Assembly (NCBI RefSeq): GCF_001590835.1 | Contig: NZ_LTAQ01000023.1 | Location: 2,596-66,595 of the forward strand | DNA: 64,000 nucleotides | Reading direction: 5' to 3' | Origin: Bacillus gaemokensis | GTDB taxonomy: Bacteria; Bacillota; Bacilli; Bacillales; Bacillaceae_G | Shown: positions 36,345-45,000 of the stretch, in pieces | Layout of the letters: each line of letters opens with the position of its first letter | Position numbering within the stretch: position 1 is the first letter of the stretch | The notes under the pieces: model-generated | Databases searched by the model: none | The model's input: only the letters and a program-made list of their open reading frames with translations | What the model was told of the DNA's origin: nothing | Program-made: the position numbers and the translations under genes

Positions 36345-38012
36345 CTATGATATTTCCAAAAATTCAGCAATTGGTCCGAGTACAAGTACTGGCAAGAATG
36401 TTAGTGCACCTACTATAAATATAGTACCTAGTAAAATCCCGCCAAATAACCGACCATCTGTTTTGAAGGTTCCTATAGTTTCAGGTACAACCTTTTTCCT
36501 TTTGAGTCCAACTGCGACGGCCAGCATCGTAATAACACCTAAATATCTACCAATATACATAACGATTCCCGTTGAAATATTCCAAAAAGGTGTATTATCC
36601 CTTAAACCTTCGAATCCAGATCCGTTATTGACAGCAGACGATGTGTATTCATATATAACTTGTGTTAAACCATGAAAACCAGGATTAGAAATTGCCTCCG
36701 TCCCTAGATTGGTAGAAAATGCAATTGCTGCAGCTCCAAGAATCAGTACTGGCTGAGCCACAATCGTAATCGCTATTAACTTCATTTCTTTCCCTTCTAA
36801 TTTTTTGTTAAGAAACTCCGGTGTTCGCCCTACCATTAGGCCGGCTAAAAACACGGCAAACATCGCATACATAATGACATTTATAAACCCAAGTCCAATT
36901 CCTCCGAACACGGTACCTAAAAGCATGTTTACAAGTGGGACCATCCCACCGATTGGTGTTAATGTATCATGTGTTGTATTTACACCACCCGTTCCAGAAG
37001 CACTTGTAACAGTTGCATATAAAGCAGAAGATATGACGCCAAGGCGCATTTCTTTCCCTTCCATATTCCCTTGTGAACTTTCTATCCCTAATTGATTTAA
37101 CAACGGGTTCCCCTTCAATTCAGATATAGCAAGCATACAAAATCCTACAATAAACAGAATGAGCATTGATACGAAAAACATTTTACCTTGTTTTCGGTTG
37201 CCAACCATTCTTCCGTATGCAAATGGAAAAGCCATTGGAATTAACATTTGTAGCATCATCTGTAACACATTACTAATCATATTGGGATTTTCAAAAGGAT
37301 GAGCAGAAACTGTTCCGAAAAAGCCTCCCCCATTGTCACCAAGTTCCTTAATAGAAAGTAAAGAGGCTACTGGCCCACGAGGAATTCCTTGCATTGTTCC
37401 TTCCAATGTTTTCACAACAATTGTTGAATCCAATGTTTGCGGTGTTCCTAAGGCCACGAATATCAACGATGTCGCAAATGAAATTGGTAATAATATCCGT
37501 GTAATAGATTGTACAAAATCTACAAAGAAATTCCCTATTTTTTTTCCTGCTAATGCACGAATGAACGTAATTCCTATTGCTAATGAAGTTGCAGGTGCCG
37601 CAAACATCATAAATGTCACACCCACCATTTGAGAGAAATATGATAAACTACTTTCTCCCCCATAGTGTTGTAAATTAGCATTTGTCATAAATGTGATTGC
37701 TGTGTGAAATGCTAATGTTGGTTCCAATCCTAAGAAATGATTAGGATTTAATGGAAGAACCCCTTGTAATCGAAATATAGAATATACAACCAAGATAAAG
37801 AAACAATTTGTGATGATTAAACAAAGCATATATTGTTTCCAGCTTTGGCTGTGCCCTTTAATCCCAGCAACTTTAAATATGATTTTTTCCAGTGAACCAA
37901 ATACCTTTTGAAATGCTTCCTTACACTGAAAAGCGTTGTATATATAGTCTCCCATCGGTTTTGCAACAATTACGAACAGACAAATTGTAATTAGACTTGT
38001 AAGCCAGTTCAT
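36345..38012 (-). CDS. kdpA: Potassium-binding subunit KdpA, without its partner genes
   Basis: 555 residues, full length, about ten membrane spans. The selectivity regions are visible (LGDNGGGFFGTVSAHPFENP, ASGTGGVNTTHDTLTP, SAVNNGSGFEGL). In the KdpFABC complex KdpA forms the K+ pathway and KdpB supplies ATP hydrolysis. Here neither kdpB nor kdpC follows: the transcript ends at a terminator 55 bp after the stop. It starts at ATG 38012 after AGGGGAAAG and lies downstream of a c-di-AMP riboswitch and terminator. Function without KdpB is doubtful unless the partner genes lie elsewhere. Confidence 0.93.
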   Translation of the reverse strand: MNWLTSLITICLFVIVAKPMGDYIYNAFQCKEAFQKVFGSLEKIIFKVAGIKGHSQSWKQYMLCLIITNCFFILVVYSIFRLQGVLPLNPNHFLGLEPTLAFHTAITFMTNANLQHYGGESSLSYFSQMVGVTFMMFAAPATSLAIGITFIRALAGKKIGNFFVDFVQSITRILLPISFATSLIFVALGTPQTLDSTIVVKTLEGTMQGIPRGPVASLLSIKELGDNGGGFFGTVSAHPFENPNMISNVLQMMLQMLIPMAFPFAYGRMVGNRKQGKMFFVSMLILFIVGFCMLAISELKGNPLLNQLGIESSQGNMEGKEMRLGVISSALYATVTSASGTGGVNTTHDTLTPIGGMVPLVNMLLGTVFGGIGLGFINVIMYAMFAVFLAGLMVGRTPEFLNKKLEGKEMKLIAITIVAQPVLILGAAAIAFSTNLGTEAISNPGFHGLTQVIYEYTSSAVNNGSGFEGLRDNTPFWNISTGIVMYIGRYLGVITMLAVAVGLKRKKVVPETIGTFKTDGRLFGGILLGTIFIVGALTFLPVLVLGPIAEFLEIS

Positions 38013-38075
38013 CCTCTTTCCCCTCTCTATCCTATTACACGCAAAAATAAAACGTTAATATTTACCATCAAGAGA

Positions 38076-38111
38076 ATAAAAAGAAAACACCAGGTTGCAC
38101 CTAGTGTTTTT
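38076..38111 (-). terminator. Expression-platform terminator of the kdpA riboswitch
   Basis: Minus strand AACACTAGGT-GCA-ACCTGGTGTT stem followed by TTCTTTTT, between the aptamer and kdpA. Ligand-bound aptamer should favour it. Confidence 0.8.
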
Positions 38112-38135
38112 TTACACACACAAGTCCCCCCTCTC

Positions 38136-38260
38136 AAAACGCTGACGAGGTTAGCTGTCGGATTCGGACCTTGAGAGTAGCCCTACCTATAAAAGGATTC
38201 ACCCCTAGTGGCAATGCACAAATTTGGTTCCCCCGCTCCTAAATGGATTAAGCGATTTTA
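38136..38260 (-). ncRNA. c-di-AMP (ydaO/yuaA) riboswitch upstream of kdpA
   Basis: The minus strand shows the conserved blocks of the ydaO class: GGAGCGGGGGAACC, GCCACTAGGGGTGAATCC, TAGGTAGGGCTACTCTC, GGTCCGAATCCGACAGCTAA and CCTCGTCAGCG, closed by a P1 helix (AATCGCT / AGCGTTTT). The class turns off K+ uptake genes when c-di-AMP is high, and control of kdp by this riboswitch is known in B. thuringiensis. Confidence 0.93.
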
Positions 38261-38376
38261 TTTGGCTGAAAAATCTAAATTGAGCTATTCTGACTGTTAA
38301 TATACTCCTCTAAATGATAGTTGTAAAGAGAACTAAAGCAAAAAGATGAAATATTCACGCAATCTATAAAGAAACT

Positions 38377-38418
38377 AAAAAAGCAATGCATGAACAAACG
38401 CTCGTGCATTGCTTTTTT
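38377..38418 (-). terminator. Terminator of the ccdA operon
   Basis: AAAAAAGCAATGCA / TGCATTGCTTTTTT perfect 14-bp stem at the end of the Lgt-like gene. Confidence 0.9.
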
Positions 38419-39104
38419 TATTTTTTCGGAAACAATAAAATCCCTGTACTAATTACAACAAAAGTGAGTAATTGCTGTACGGATAATCCAAATAACAATG
38501 GAATCTGTTCACTTATAAGTGAAATAAAAATATGAGAAATTCCTTCTATAATTAAAAAATAGCTAATATATTTTCTAGTTCCAAGCCTCGTATTTTCTTT
38601 CCATAACCATCCTGTTATGCAGAGCACAATTATAATTTCATACATAAATATAGGATGGTACAAAAATTTCGATTCATATATTTTTATACCCCACGGCACC
38701 GTTGTCCTCATACCAACGTGCTGATGAAACAAAAAATAGAAAATGATGATACTTGCGATTCCAAGAGGAAGTACATCTAGTAAAACAGAAAGTGAAAAAT
38801 GAGTCGTTTTACTTTTCCATATCATATACCCACTTGCGATGAAACACCCAATTATAAGGTGCTTGATACTCCCTACTGCTAGTAATGCTTGCCATGGTGA
38901 TTGAACAGCCCAACCTGGATTCAAAATTGCCGGCGCGAATTTCCACGTTAGTATGATGATAAAAAATCCATTTGTTACGGCATCCATCATTTTTTCATAT
39001 GGTATGTTGTGTTTTCTCAGCTTTAATTTCATGAACATGAATCCAAGTAAACATCCTAATATTGGAGAAACCAGCTGTACTTTCACCATCCATTCCATCA
39101 TCAT
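38418..39104 (-). CDS. Lgt-like polytopic membrane protein
   Basis: 228 residues, about seven spans. YHPIFMYEI resembles the HPxxLYE region of prolipoprotein diacylglyceryl transferase, and the overall span pattern fits, but the catalytic Lgt signature (GRxGNFxNxE) is absent. It is therefore a divergent relative and probably not a true Lgt. It is the last gene of the ccdA - TlpA-like operon (15-bp gap). The start ATG 39104 has AAAGGAG 9 nt upstream. The context suggests a role in envelope thiol chemistry or lipoprotein handling. Confidence 0.65.
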   Translation of the reverse strand: MMMEWMVKVQLVSPILGCLLGFMFMKLKLRKHNIPYEKMMDAVTNGFFIIILTWKFAPAILNPGWAVQSPWQALLAVGSIKHLIIGCFIASGYMIWKSKTTHFSLSVLLDVLPLGIASIIIFYFLFHQHVGMRTTVPWGIKIYESKFLYHPIFMYEIIIVLCITGWLWKENTRLGTRKYISYFLIIEGISHIFISLISEQIPLLFGLSVQQLLTFVVISTGILLFPKK

Positions 39105-39118
39105 TACGGGGAACTCCT

Positions 39119-39673
39119 TTACTTCTCAATTAATTGTTTAAATTTCTTTTCTAGTTGATCTGGAGACAATACTCCACGTGCTTGATCTACAATAATCCCA
39201 TCTTTATCAACAAAAAACGTTGTTGGTAGTGAAACTATTTTATAATCAAGTCCAGCCACTCCATCCATATCTAATAAAACAGGAAACTTAAAGCCGAAGC
39301 GATCTGCAAATACCTTTGCTTCTTGTACTGGATCACCAATTGTTGCATTCACTGCAAAAATTTCAAGATTTTCTTTATATTGATCGTAAAGACGTACTAA
39401 GTCCGGCGCTTCCATCTCACATGGTCCACACCATGATGCCCAAAAGTTAATAATATATGGTTTTCCTTTTGCATCATTTAACGAATAAAGCTTTCCATCC
39501 AATCCTTTTAGTGTGATTTTCGGCGCTTTAAATCCCACTTGAGGTAATACTTCTTTTTCTTGTAGCGTAGCTTGTTTTGCTTTCCGCTCTTTTTCTTCTT
39601 TTTTTGTATTATAAAAGTTAACACCTGCCCATATAAGTGCACCGGCAAGTATAATAGCGATTAATTTTTTCAC
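39119..39673 (-). CDS. Membrane-anchored thiol-disulfide oxidoreductase (ResA/TlpA-like)
   Basis: 184 residues from GTG 39673, with AGGAGG 7 nt upstream; an in-frame TTG at 39694 lies before that site. A signal anchor (KKLIAIILAGALIWAGV) precedes a thioredoxin fold with active site NFWASWCGPCEMEAP and the cis-Pro SLPTTFFVD. It reduces disulfides outside the membrane, probably receiving electrons from the CcdA protein encoded just upstream (overlapping region). Likely clients are apocytochrome c or other exported Cys proteins. Confidence 0.87.
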   Translation of the reverse strand: MKKLIAIILAGALIWAGVNFYNTKKEEKERKAKQATLQEKEVLPQVGFKAPKITLKGLDGKLYSLNDAKGKPYIINFWASWCGPCEMEAPDLVRLYDQYKENLEIFAVNATIGDPVQEAKVFADRFGFKFPVLLDMDGVAGLDYKIVSLPTTFFVDKDGIIVDQARGVLSPDQLEKKFKQLIEK

Positions 39674-39690
39674 CTTTTTTCCTCCTAATT

Positions 39691-40404
39691 TCAAAATCCT
39701 GTAAACCCATCAAATAAGCGAATAAAAAATGCTGTAATTTTCGTCATTTGATTTGTATAAAGTAAAATCCCTGTCAACATCATCATTCCACCGCCAATTT
39801 TCATCATGACATTGGCATATGTAACAATCCATTTCACTTTCCCAATAAAAAATGCCATCACAAAAAATGGAACTGCAAAACCAAGTGTATAGGCGGTTAT
39901 ATAAAGAAGCGCTCCCTCAGGATTTGTCGCGCCAAGCATTAATACCGTAGAAAATATCGGACCAACGCACGGTGTCCATCCAGCTGCATACGTCATACCA
40001 ACAAAAATAGAGCGGACATATCCAGTTGATTTACTTCTATACTGCATTTTTTTCTCTGACATGAGCCATTTCGGTTGAATGATTCCTGTCATAAATAAAC
40101 CCATTAAGATAATAAAAATCCCACCAATTTGTTGAATTAGCCTTTGATTCGATGAAAATGTTATCCCAATCCAACTTACAGATAAGCCTAATGCATAAAA
40201 TATAATAGAAAACCCAATCATGAAAAAAAAAGTGTGCATGATTGCCGATTTTTGCATCATACCGCGATTTTCTTTTAAATCTTGAATCGAGACACCTGTA
40301 ATATAAGATAAATAAGATGGATATAGCGGCAAAGAACATGGTGATACAAATGAAAGAATCCCTGCTCCTACTACAAGCCATATCGTTAAATCTGCTGCGT
40401 TCAT
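39691..40404 (-). CDS. ccdA: CcdA/DsbD-type thiol electron transporter
   Basis: 237 residues from ATG 40404, with CAGGAGGGA upstream. Six spans, with the redox Cys pair in LSFVSPCSLPLYPSYLSY (first span) and MTYAAGWTPCVGPIF (fourth). It carries reducing power from cytoplasmic thioredoxin to the outside, here most likely to the TlpA-like protein downstream. A BlaI-type operator (40422-40440) lies directly upstream of its ribosome site, so the neighbouring BlaI-like repressor probably controls this operon. Confidence 0.88.
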   Translation of the reverse strand: MNAADLTIWLVVGAGILSFVSPCSLPLYPSYLSYITGVSIQDLKENRGMMQKSAIMHTFFFMIGFSIIFYALGLSVSWIGITFSSNQRLIQQIGGIFIILMGLFMTGIIQPKWLMSEKKMQYRSKSTGYVRSIFVGMTYAAGWTPCVGPIFSTVLMLGATNPEGALLYITAYTLGFAVPFFVMAFFIGKVKWIVTYANVMMKIGGGMMMLTGILLYTNQMTKITAFFIRLFDGFTGF

Positions 40405-40421
40405 TATATCCCTCCTGTAAC

Positions 40422-40440
40422 ACACTACATTTAGTAGTGT
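40422..40440. promoter_or_regulatory. BlaI-type operator upstream of ccdA
   Basis: ACACTAC-N5-GTAGTGT, a perfect 7-5-7 palindrome. The same pattern occurs at 41706-41724 and resembles BlaI/MecI operators (TACTACA-N2-TGTAGTA). Confidence 0.8.
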
Positions 40441-40459
40441 TTAAGATTAAAAAAAGAGG

Positions 40460-41275
40460 CTATATGCACTCTCCAATAATAAGTACAAATGAAACAAGGA
40501 ATAGCCCCATAGTTATATAGACCGAATTTGTATGCAACGGTATATTTAGCTTTACAGATGATGGACTTACAACTTGTTCTATTCGTAAATTAATTGCTAT
40601 TTTTGCAAAAGACGCTGTTATAAACGGATTAGATGCTGTTTTTATTTTAATTAATTTTAATAATGCACTGCCTAGTTCAAATGAGGATTTCATTTGGTTC
40701 ATCGCATATTTGTCCGCCAATAGTTCTTGATATGTGTGATAACGATGTAACATCCCTTTCAATATCGGAACATACATCATCCCTTCTGCCAACAACGTAA
40801 AGAGAAATAATTTCAATGGATCTCGACTCTTTTGATGATACTCCTCATGCAGTACAATCGCATCGATCTCTTCTTCGGTAAACGATTGAAACACCCCTTC
40901 TGAAATTACTATTTTGGGATGAAACAATCCAATTGTAAATGCTGTAACTTCTAATGAAGGTAACAGATACAATTGTTTTTCTTTTCGAGTGATACCAACT
41001 AGGTTCCGCTTTAATTTTTGGCTATAATAAAACTGCTTCCACATTCTTTTGCAAACAATAAATAAAGTAAATAGCAATAGCCCACCCATTACAATGCGAA
41101 CCATAGATAGTTCCCCCATATGCTTTTGCAACTCAAACAGACAAAACTGTGATAGAAAAAATACTTTATTCTCAAAAAGGAATGGATATGTAACGTAGTA
41201 CACTAACATCCCGAAAAAAAGAACGCTAATCATACTCGCCAACAACACAACTTTGCGTATTTGCCATTTCATCAT
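40460..41275 (-). CDS. M56-family membrane metalloprotease (BlaR1-like, no sensor domain)
   Basis: 271 residues. Several membrane spans flank a cytosolic gluzincin motif LHEEYHQKS (His143, Glu144, His147), with the third ligand region ELLADKYAM. BlaR1/MecR1 have the same protease but add a ~250-residue penicillin-binding sensor, which is missing here. It should cleave the BlaI-like repressor encoded 1 bp upstream after a membrane signal of unknown nature. The ATG follows GAGGACTAGT. Confidence 0.85.
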   Translation of the reverse strand: MMKWQIRKVVLLASMISVLFFGMLVYYVTYPFLFENKVFFLSQFCLFELQKHMGELSMVRIVMGGLLLFTLFIVCKRMWKQFYYSQKLKRNLVGITRKEKQLYLLPSLEVTAFTIGLFHPKIVISEGVFQSFTEEEIDAIVLHEEYHQKSRDPLKLFLFTLLAEGMMYVPILKGMLHRYHTYQELLADKYAMNQMKSSFELGSALLKLIKIKTASNPFITASFAKIAINLRIEQVVSPSSVKLNIPLHTNSVYITMGLFLVSFVLIIGECI

Positions 41276-41276
41276 A

Positions 41277-41690
41277 CTAGTCCTCTTTTTTCAGCTGACT
41301 TAATTTTTCTTCTAGCTTTTTTATTAAAGACGGATCAGCTTGATCTAACTCATCTAGCATATGGTTTACGACAAGCTCTCCAAACTCTCCCATCAATTCC
41401 TGTGTCATTTTCTTTGTTTGATTGGATAAAAACTCTTCTTTCGTTTGTACAGCACGATACATGCCGCTTCTTTTTACCATTTGTTTTTGCAAGTGTCCTT
41501 TTTCTACTAATCTGTTCATGACAGTCATTACTGTATTGAAATTTACAGGAGATGCTTCACTTAACTTTTGCTGTACTTCTTTAATTGTAATACCCGGAGC
41601 ATTCCAGACACTTTCCATAATCTTCGCTTCAAGTGGTCCAAAGAAGTGATTTAATCCTTGCTCATTTAACTTATAGTTTTGAGTAATCAT
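41277..41690 (-). CDS. BlaI/MecI-family repressor
   Basis: 137 residues. The winged helix (FGPLEAKIMESVWNAPGITIKEVQQKL ... NTVMTVMNRLVEKGHLQKQ) and C-terminal dimer helices match BlaI/MecI/CopY. It has no beta-lactamase neighbour. Its own promoter region carries the same operator as ccdA, so autoregulation with control of the ccdA operon is likely. Derepression would come from the M56 protease downstream. Confidence 0.88.
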   Translation of the reverse strand: MITQNYKLNEQGLNHFFGPLEAKIMESVWNAPGITIKEVQQKLSEASPVNFNTVMTVMNRLVEKGHLQKQMVKRSGMYRAVQTKEEFLSNQTKKMTQELMGEFGELVVNHMLDELDQADPSLIKKLEEKLSQLKKED

Positions 41691-41705
41691 ACTATGTCTC
41701 CTTTC

Positions 41706-41724
41706 ACACTACAAATTGTAGTAC
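41706..41724. promoter_or_regulatory. BlaI-type operator upstream of the blaI-like gene
   Basis: ACACTAC-N5-GTAGTAC, 16 nt before the start codon and matching 40422-40440 in arm sequence and spacing. Confidence 0.8.
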
Positions 41725-41768
41725 AAAATAAAAGAAAGGTCAAATATGAATAAGTGATACAATCATAT

Positions 41769-42092
41769 TTAGCCTACAGAAAAATTGTCTTTCACTTGTG
41801 AATAATCCCATTCTACAATTTCAGATTTTTGCGGATCGATTACACTCTCAAATTGGTTCCAAAGGTTTTTTATATCCTCTTCACCATAGATGAGCCTTAT
41901 ACTTTCCTTGTACACTTCTTCATTTTCATACCAATGCATTTCAATCCACTTTGATTCATCTTCATTATTCTTTAAATATACAGAACAAATAAAAATATAC
42001 TTCTGATATATTTCACGTGCTTTTTCTTGAATCTCAAGATACTCTTTTTCTTTGCCAAGTTGTATATGATATTGGTACACTTTTACAAACAT
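41769..42092 (-). CDS. Small ABM-like protein of unknown function
   Basis: 107 residues. YQYHIQLGKEKEYLEIQEKAREIYQKY followed by WIEMHWYENEEVYKESI suggests a dimeric alpha/beta-barrel (ABM/DUF4937-like) fold. No catalytic residues were identified. Strong AGGAGGAG site at the ATG 42092. Monocistronic. Confidence 0.6.
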   Translation of the reverse strand: MFVKVYQYHIQLGKEKEYLEIQEKAREIYQKYIFICSVYLKNNEDESKWIEMHWYENEEVYKESIRLIYGEEDIKNLWNQFESVIDPQKSEIVEWDYSQVKDNFSVG

Positions 42093-42261
42093 ATTTCTCC
42101 TCCTATTATAATAACTTCACTTTTCACTTAACTTCGATACATCACCTTCCTTCCCTCTATTCATTAACACTTTTTCATTTTCATATTTTGTTACAGAAGG
42201 AATGAAACTCCCCTACAGCGAACTTTACACATAACAAAAATCTATTAGGTGGTGCTTCACT

Positions 42262-42960
42262 ATGAAGTTAGCTGTAATTGGTGGCGGTGATTTGCAAGAC
42301 TCAAATCACCTTCATATAAATCAACGACTTGTTGAACTAACTTATAAAAAATCTCCAAAAGTATTGTTCATTCCAACAGCAAGTCGTGATGACGAAGATT
42401 ATATAAAATCCTTTATCGAAACATTTGAAAAACAATTGCATTGTGAAGTTCATATCTTGCGTATCATAAAAGAAAACCTTGGTGAACATGAAATCGATAG
42501 CATGATTCATTCTGCTGACCTAATCTATCTTGGCGGTGGGAATTACATTCAAATGCTTGAAAAGTGGAAAGAAAATAAAATAGATGAGAAGTTAATAAAC
42601 GCCTTACAACAAGGAGCATTTATTGCAGGATATAGCGCTGGCGCCATGTGTTGGTTTACAACTGGACTTCGTTCGAATTATAAAGAAATTGGTTACAGCG
42701 AGGCCCCCGGATGGAGCATCGTAAATAAAAGTTTCTGCCTACATTACAATCAGCCTGATCGAGCAATCGCGTTCCATTCATTCTTACAAAACCATAACGG
42801 GGACATAGAAGGCATTGCTTTAGAAGATAATTGTGCTTTATATATAACAGAAAGTTCCTTTGAGATTATTGGCGAACCAGAGAAAGCTTGGGAATTCTAT
42901 ATGAACGATGGAGAATTAATTAGACACCACTTTGATGTGACTTTGAAAAGCTATTTATGA
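42262..42960 (+). CDS. Peptidase E-like serine peptidase (S51)
   Basis: 232 residues. The nucleophile elbow IAGYSAGAMCWF (Ser125), GGGNYIQML and LHYNQPDR are typical of S51 peptidases such as PepE (dipeptides with N-terminal Asp) and cyanophycinase. Cytoplasmic. It shares a bidirectional terminator with the convergent MATE gene. Exact substrate unknown. Confidence 0.85.
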   Translation: MKLAVIGGGDLQDSNHLHINQRLVELTYKKSPKVLFIPTASRDDEDYIKSFIETFEKQLHCEVHILRIIKENLGEHEIDSMIHSADLIYLGGGNYIQMLEKWKENKIDEKLINALQQGAFIAGYSAGAMCWFTTGLRSNYKEIGYSEAPGWSIVNKSFCLHYNQPDRAIAFHSFLQNHNGDIEGIALEDNCALYITESSFEIIGEPEKAWEFYMNDGELIRHHFDVTLKSYL

Positions 42961-42982
42961 ATTATTAGTACTCTTACAAAGC

Positions 42983-43018
42983 AAAATATCCCCAAATATT
43001 AATACTTGGGGATATTTT
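42983..43018. terminator. Bidirectional terminator
   Basis: AAAATATCCCCAA / TTGGGGATATTTT perfect 13-bp stem between convergent genes. Confidence 0.9.
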
Positions 43019-43032
43019 GTTTACCTTCTATT

Positions 43033-44442
43033 TTAACTAACCAGTCGTGTAATTCGTTTCTTCTGCCATGAAAGTTTATAGTATCCGTATTGTAAAAGTA
43101 AACTTACAATAAATGCCGCTGGATATCCAATCCATATGCCTTTTATACCAAGATTTGTATGGTAAGATAAGTAATATGCAACTGGCACTTCCACAAGCCA
43201 AATAGATACAACACCGATAACAGTCGGCCATAGTACAGTTCCACTTGCTCGCATTGTGGCACCAATAATTTGCGCATGGCCGAAAATTAAATAACTCCAT
43301 AGTGTAATCATGACTAAACTATGTGCAATTTCGATTGTATTGGAGCTTGTTAGGAACAACGATAGAATTTCTCTTGAGAACAAGTAAATAAAAGCAATTA
43401 ATACACCGCCAATGATATAGTTCATAATAATTCCTGCCCGAACGACTTTCTGCAAGCGATCAAATTGATTCGCACCAATGGATTGTGCAGCAAAAATCGA
43501 TACCGTAATCCCAAGGCTGACTGCCGGCATTTGCACATAACTTGCGACCTGGTTCACAACTCCGTACGCTGCAGTCGCATCAGAACCGAAACGATTCACG
43601 AATGCAATTACCGCAATCTCCGATAACGAAACTAAGATCATATTAATACTTGCTGGAATACCAAGACGTAGCAATAACTTTAATAAATTCCAATCCATAC
43701 GAAGGTACTTTCGTACTGTCGCATCCAATTGTAACGGATGATTCTTCTTTTTTAAATATACTAACATTACAACGAACGTTATGATTGTTGATATAACAGA
43801 AGCATAAGCTGCCCCATAAACGTCAAGCTTCGGCAGTCCTAACCAACCAAAGATAAGAACAGGTAATAATATCATGTTCAATGCTGTACTAACAATTAAA
43901 AAGTAAAATGGTGTTTTTGAATCTCCTGTGCCACGCATAAATGTTGTATATGCAAAATATAAAAATAAAACTGGCATTGAAATAAATAAAATACGCGCAT
44001 AATGAACACTCATATCAATAATATTTTCCGGTGTACCCATAAGGCGCATAATATCCATTGCAAATATACTTCCAACTACTGCTAAAATAACTCCTAGTAT
44101 AAATGTAAAAGTAAGCGTCGTACCAACGATTGCTTTTACGCGATCTTCATTACGAGCACCAAAAGCTTGCCCGATTAAAATTGAACTACCCGATCCAATT
44201 CCAATTACAAATGAAACAAGTAGAAAAAACAATGGAAAGAATGCTGAAATAGCAGCTAAATCATTCACACCAAGCCATCTTCCTACCACTACCATACCAA
44301 ACAATTGTCCAACTGATTGCAATACATTACTTAAAAGTAAAGGAACTAGAAACATCGACATAGATTTCCATATCGGTTTCCTTTCCTTCTCTTGATTTTG
44401 TGATTCTACACCTTCTTGGGTGTTATCTATAGATGGTTTCAA
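43033..44442 (-). CDS. MATE-family efflux transporter
   Basis: 469 residues, twelve spans, with MATE features such as VVGRWLGVNDLAAISAFFPLFFLL, GQAFGARNEDR (loop 2-3) and AQSIGANQFDRL (the second-half counterpart). It exports cationic drugs or metabolites using Na+ or H+. It starts at TTG 44442, 9 nt after AAGGAG; no better ATG is nearby. Probably monocistronic. Confidence 0.88.
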   Translation of the reverse strand: MKPSIDNTQEGVESQNQEKERKPIWKSMSMFLVPLLLSNVLQSVGQLFGMVVVGRWLGVNDLAAISAFFPLFFLLVSFVIGIGSGSSILIGQAFGARNEDRVKAIVGTTLTFTFILGVILAVVGSIFAMDIMRLMGTPENIIDMSVHYARILFISMPVLFLYFAYTTFMRGTGDSKTPFYFLIVSTALNMILLPVLIFGWLGLPKLDVYGAAYASVISTIITFVVMLVYLKKKNHPLQLDATVRKYLRMDWNLLKLLLRLGIPASINMILVSLSEIAVIAFVNRFGSDATAAYGVVNQVASYVQMPAVSLGITVSIFAAQSIGANQFDRLQKVVRAGIIMNYIIGGVLIAFIYLFSREILSLFLTSSNTIEIAHSLVMITLWSYLIFGHAQIIGATMRASGTVLWPTVIGVVSIWLVEVPVAYYLSYHTNLGIKGIWIGYPAAFIVSLLLQYGYYKLSWQKKRITRLVS

Positions 44443-44460
44443 CTTTCATTTCTCCTTTTA

Positions 44461-45000
44461 TTAAGAGGGTACCCGGTTATATCCGCGCTCTCCATATGGT
44501 TGCAATACCTCCAACCATTTCTCTTCTAATTTTTTTAATTCCTCCTTGGCATTAAAATACCCAGTCTCTTTCTTTTCCAAAACTTCTAGTACTTCAAATT
44601 CAAAAGCATTTGAACCATATTTCTGCCAATCCTCTTGGAGTGCTCTATTTGTATAAGAACCAATATTGAGTTCAAAACGTCTTCTACTCATTGTTTTCAA
44701 ATTCATCGTACTCTCAACATACATTTTATATTTTTTGTATTTGTAATACGATAAAGTGAAACTTTAATCAGTGGGGTTTTCTTCATCCCCGACTGATTAT
44801 TAGTTGAACCAATCGGGCTTTTACGGGCAGTTTATCTCCCATCTAACGTCTTTGCTTTCGCCGAATTTTGAGATGGGAGTATTACTGCCCGTTAATGCGG
44901 GATAAATACTTGCTTCAATCTCTGTCTCTTTGTATAGTTGTTTTAATTCTTCTCTTCTATTCATTTCCCTTTCTCTCTTCACTCTAATTTCCCATGTCAT
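44461..45000 (-). pseudogene. GIY-YIG domain gene interrupted by a bcr1-type element
   Basis: The 5' part (ATG 45000, or ATG 44961 beginning MNRREELKQLYKETEIEASIY) and the 3' part (RITNTKNIKMYVESTMNLKTM ... GERGYNRVPS) belong to one GIY-YIG-like protein. Removing 44756-44906 with one TTTAT copy joins ...EASIY to RITNTK... in frame. The element introduces stops, so only fragments can be made. The gene overlaps the DUF2087 regulator stop by ATGA, which suggests one operon. A GIY/YVE signature replaces GIY/YIG. Function unknown. Confidence 0.85.
44751..44906 (-). mobile_element. bcr1-type B. cereus repeat with TTTAT duplications
   Basis: 156 bp including both copies of TTTAT (minus strand; plus ATAAA at 44902-44906 and 44751-44755). 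Inside, CCCGCATTAACGGGCAGT and later ACTGCCCGT, and CTCCCATCT with AGATGGGAG, give a folded structure. Size and TTTAT target agree with the non-autonomous bcr1 repeats of the B. cereus group. It has no coding capacity, so it must be moved by another element's enzyme. Confidence 0.8.

Noticed and set aside
38418-39104. Calling this gene lgt
   Set aside because: The HPxxxYE-like motif is present but the catalytic Lgt signature is missing, so only an Lgt-like label is justified.
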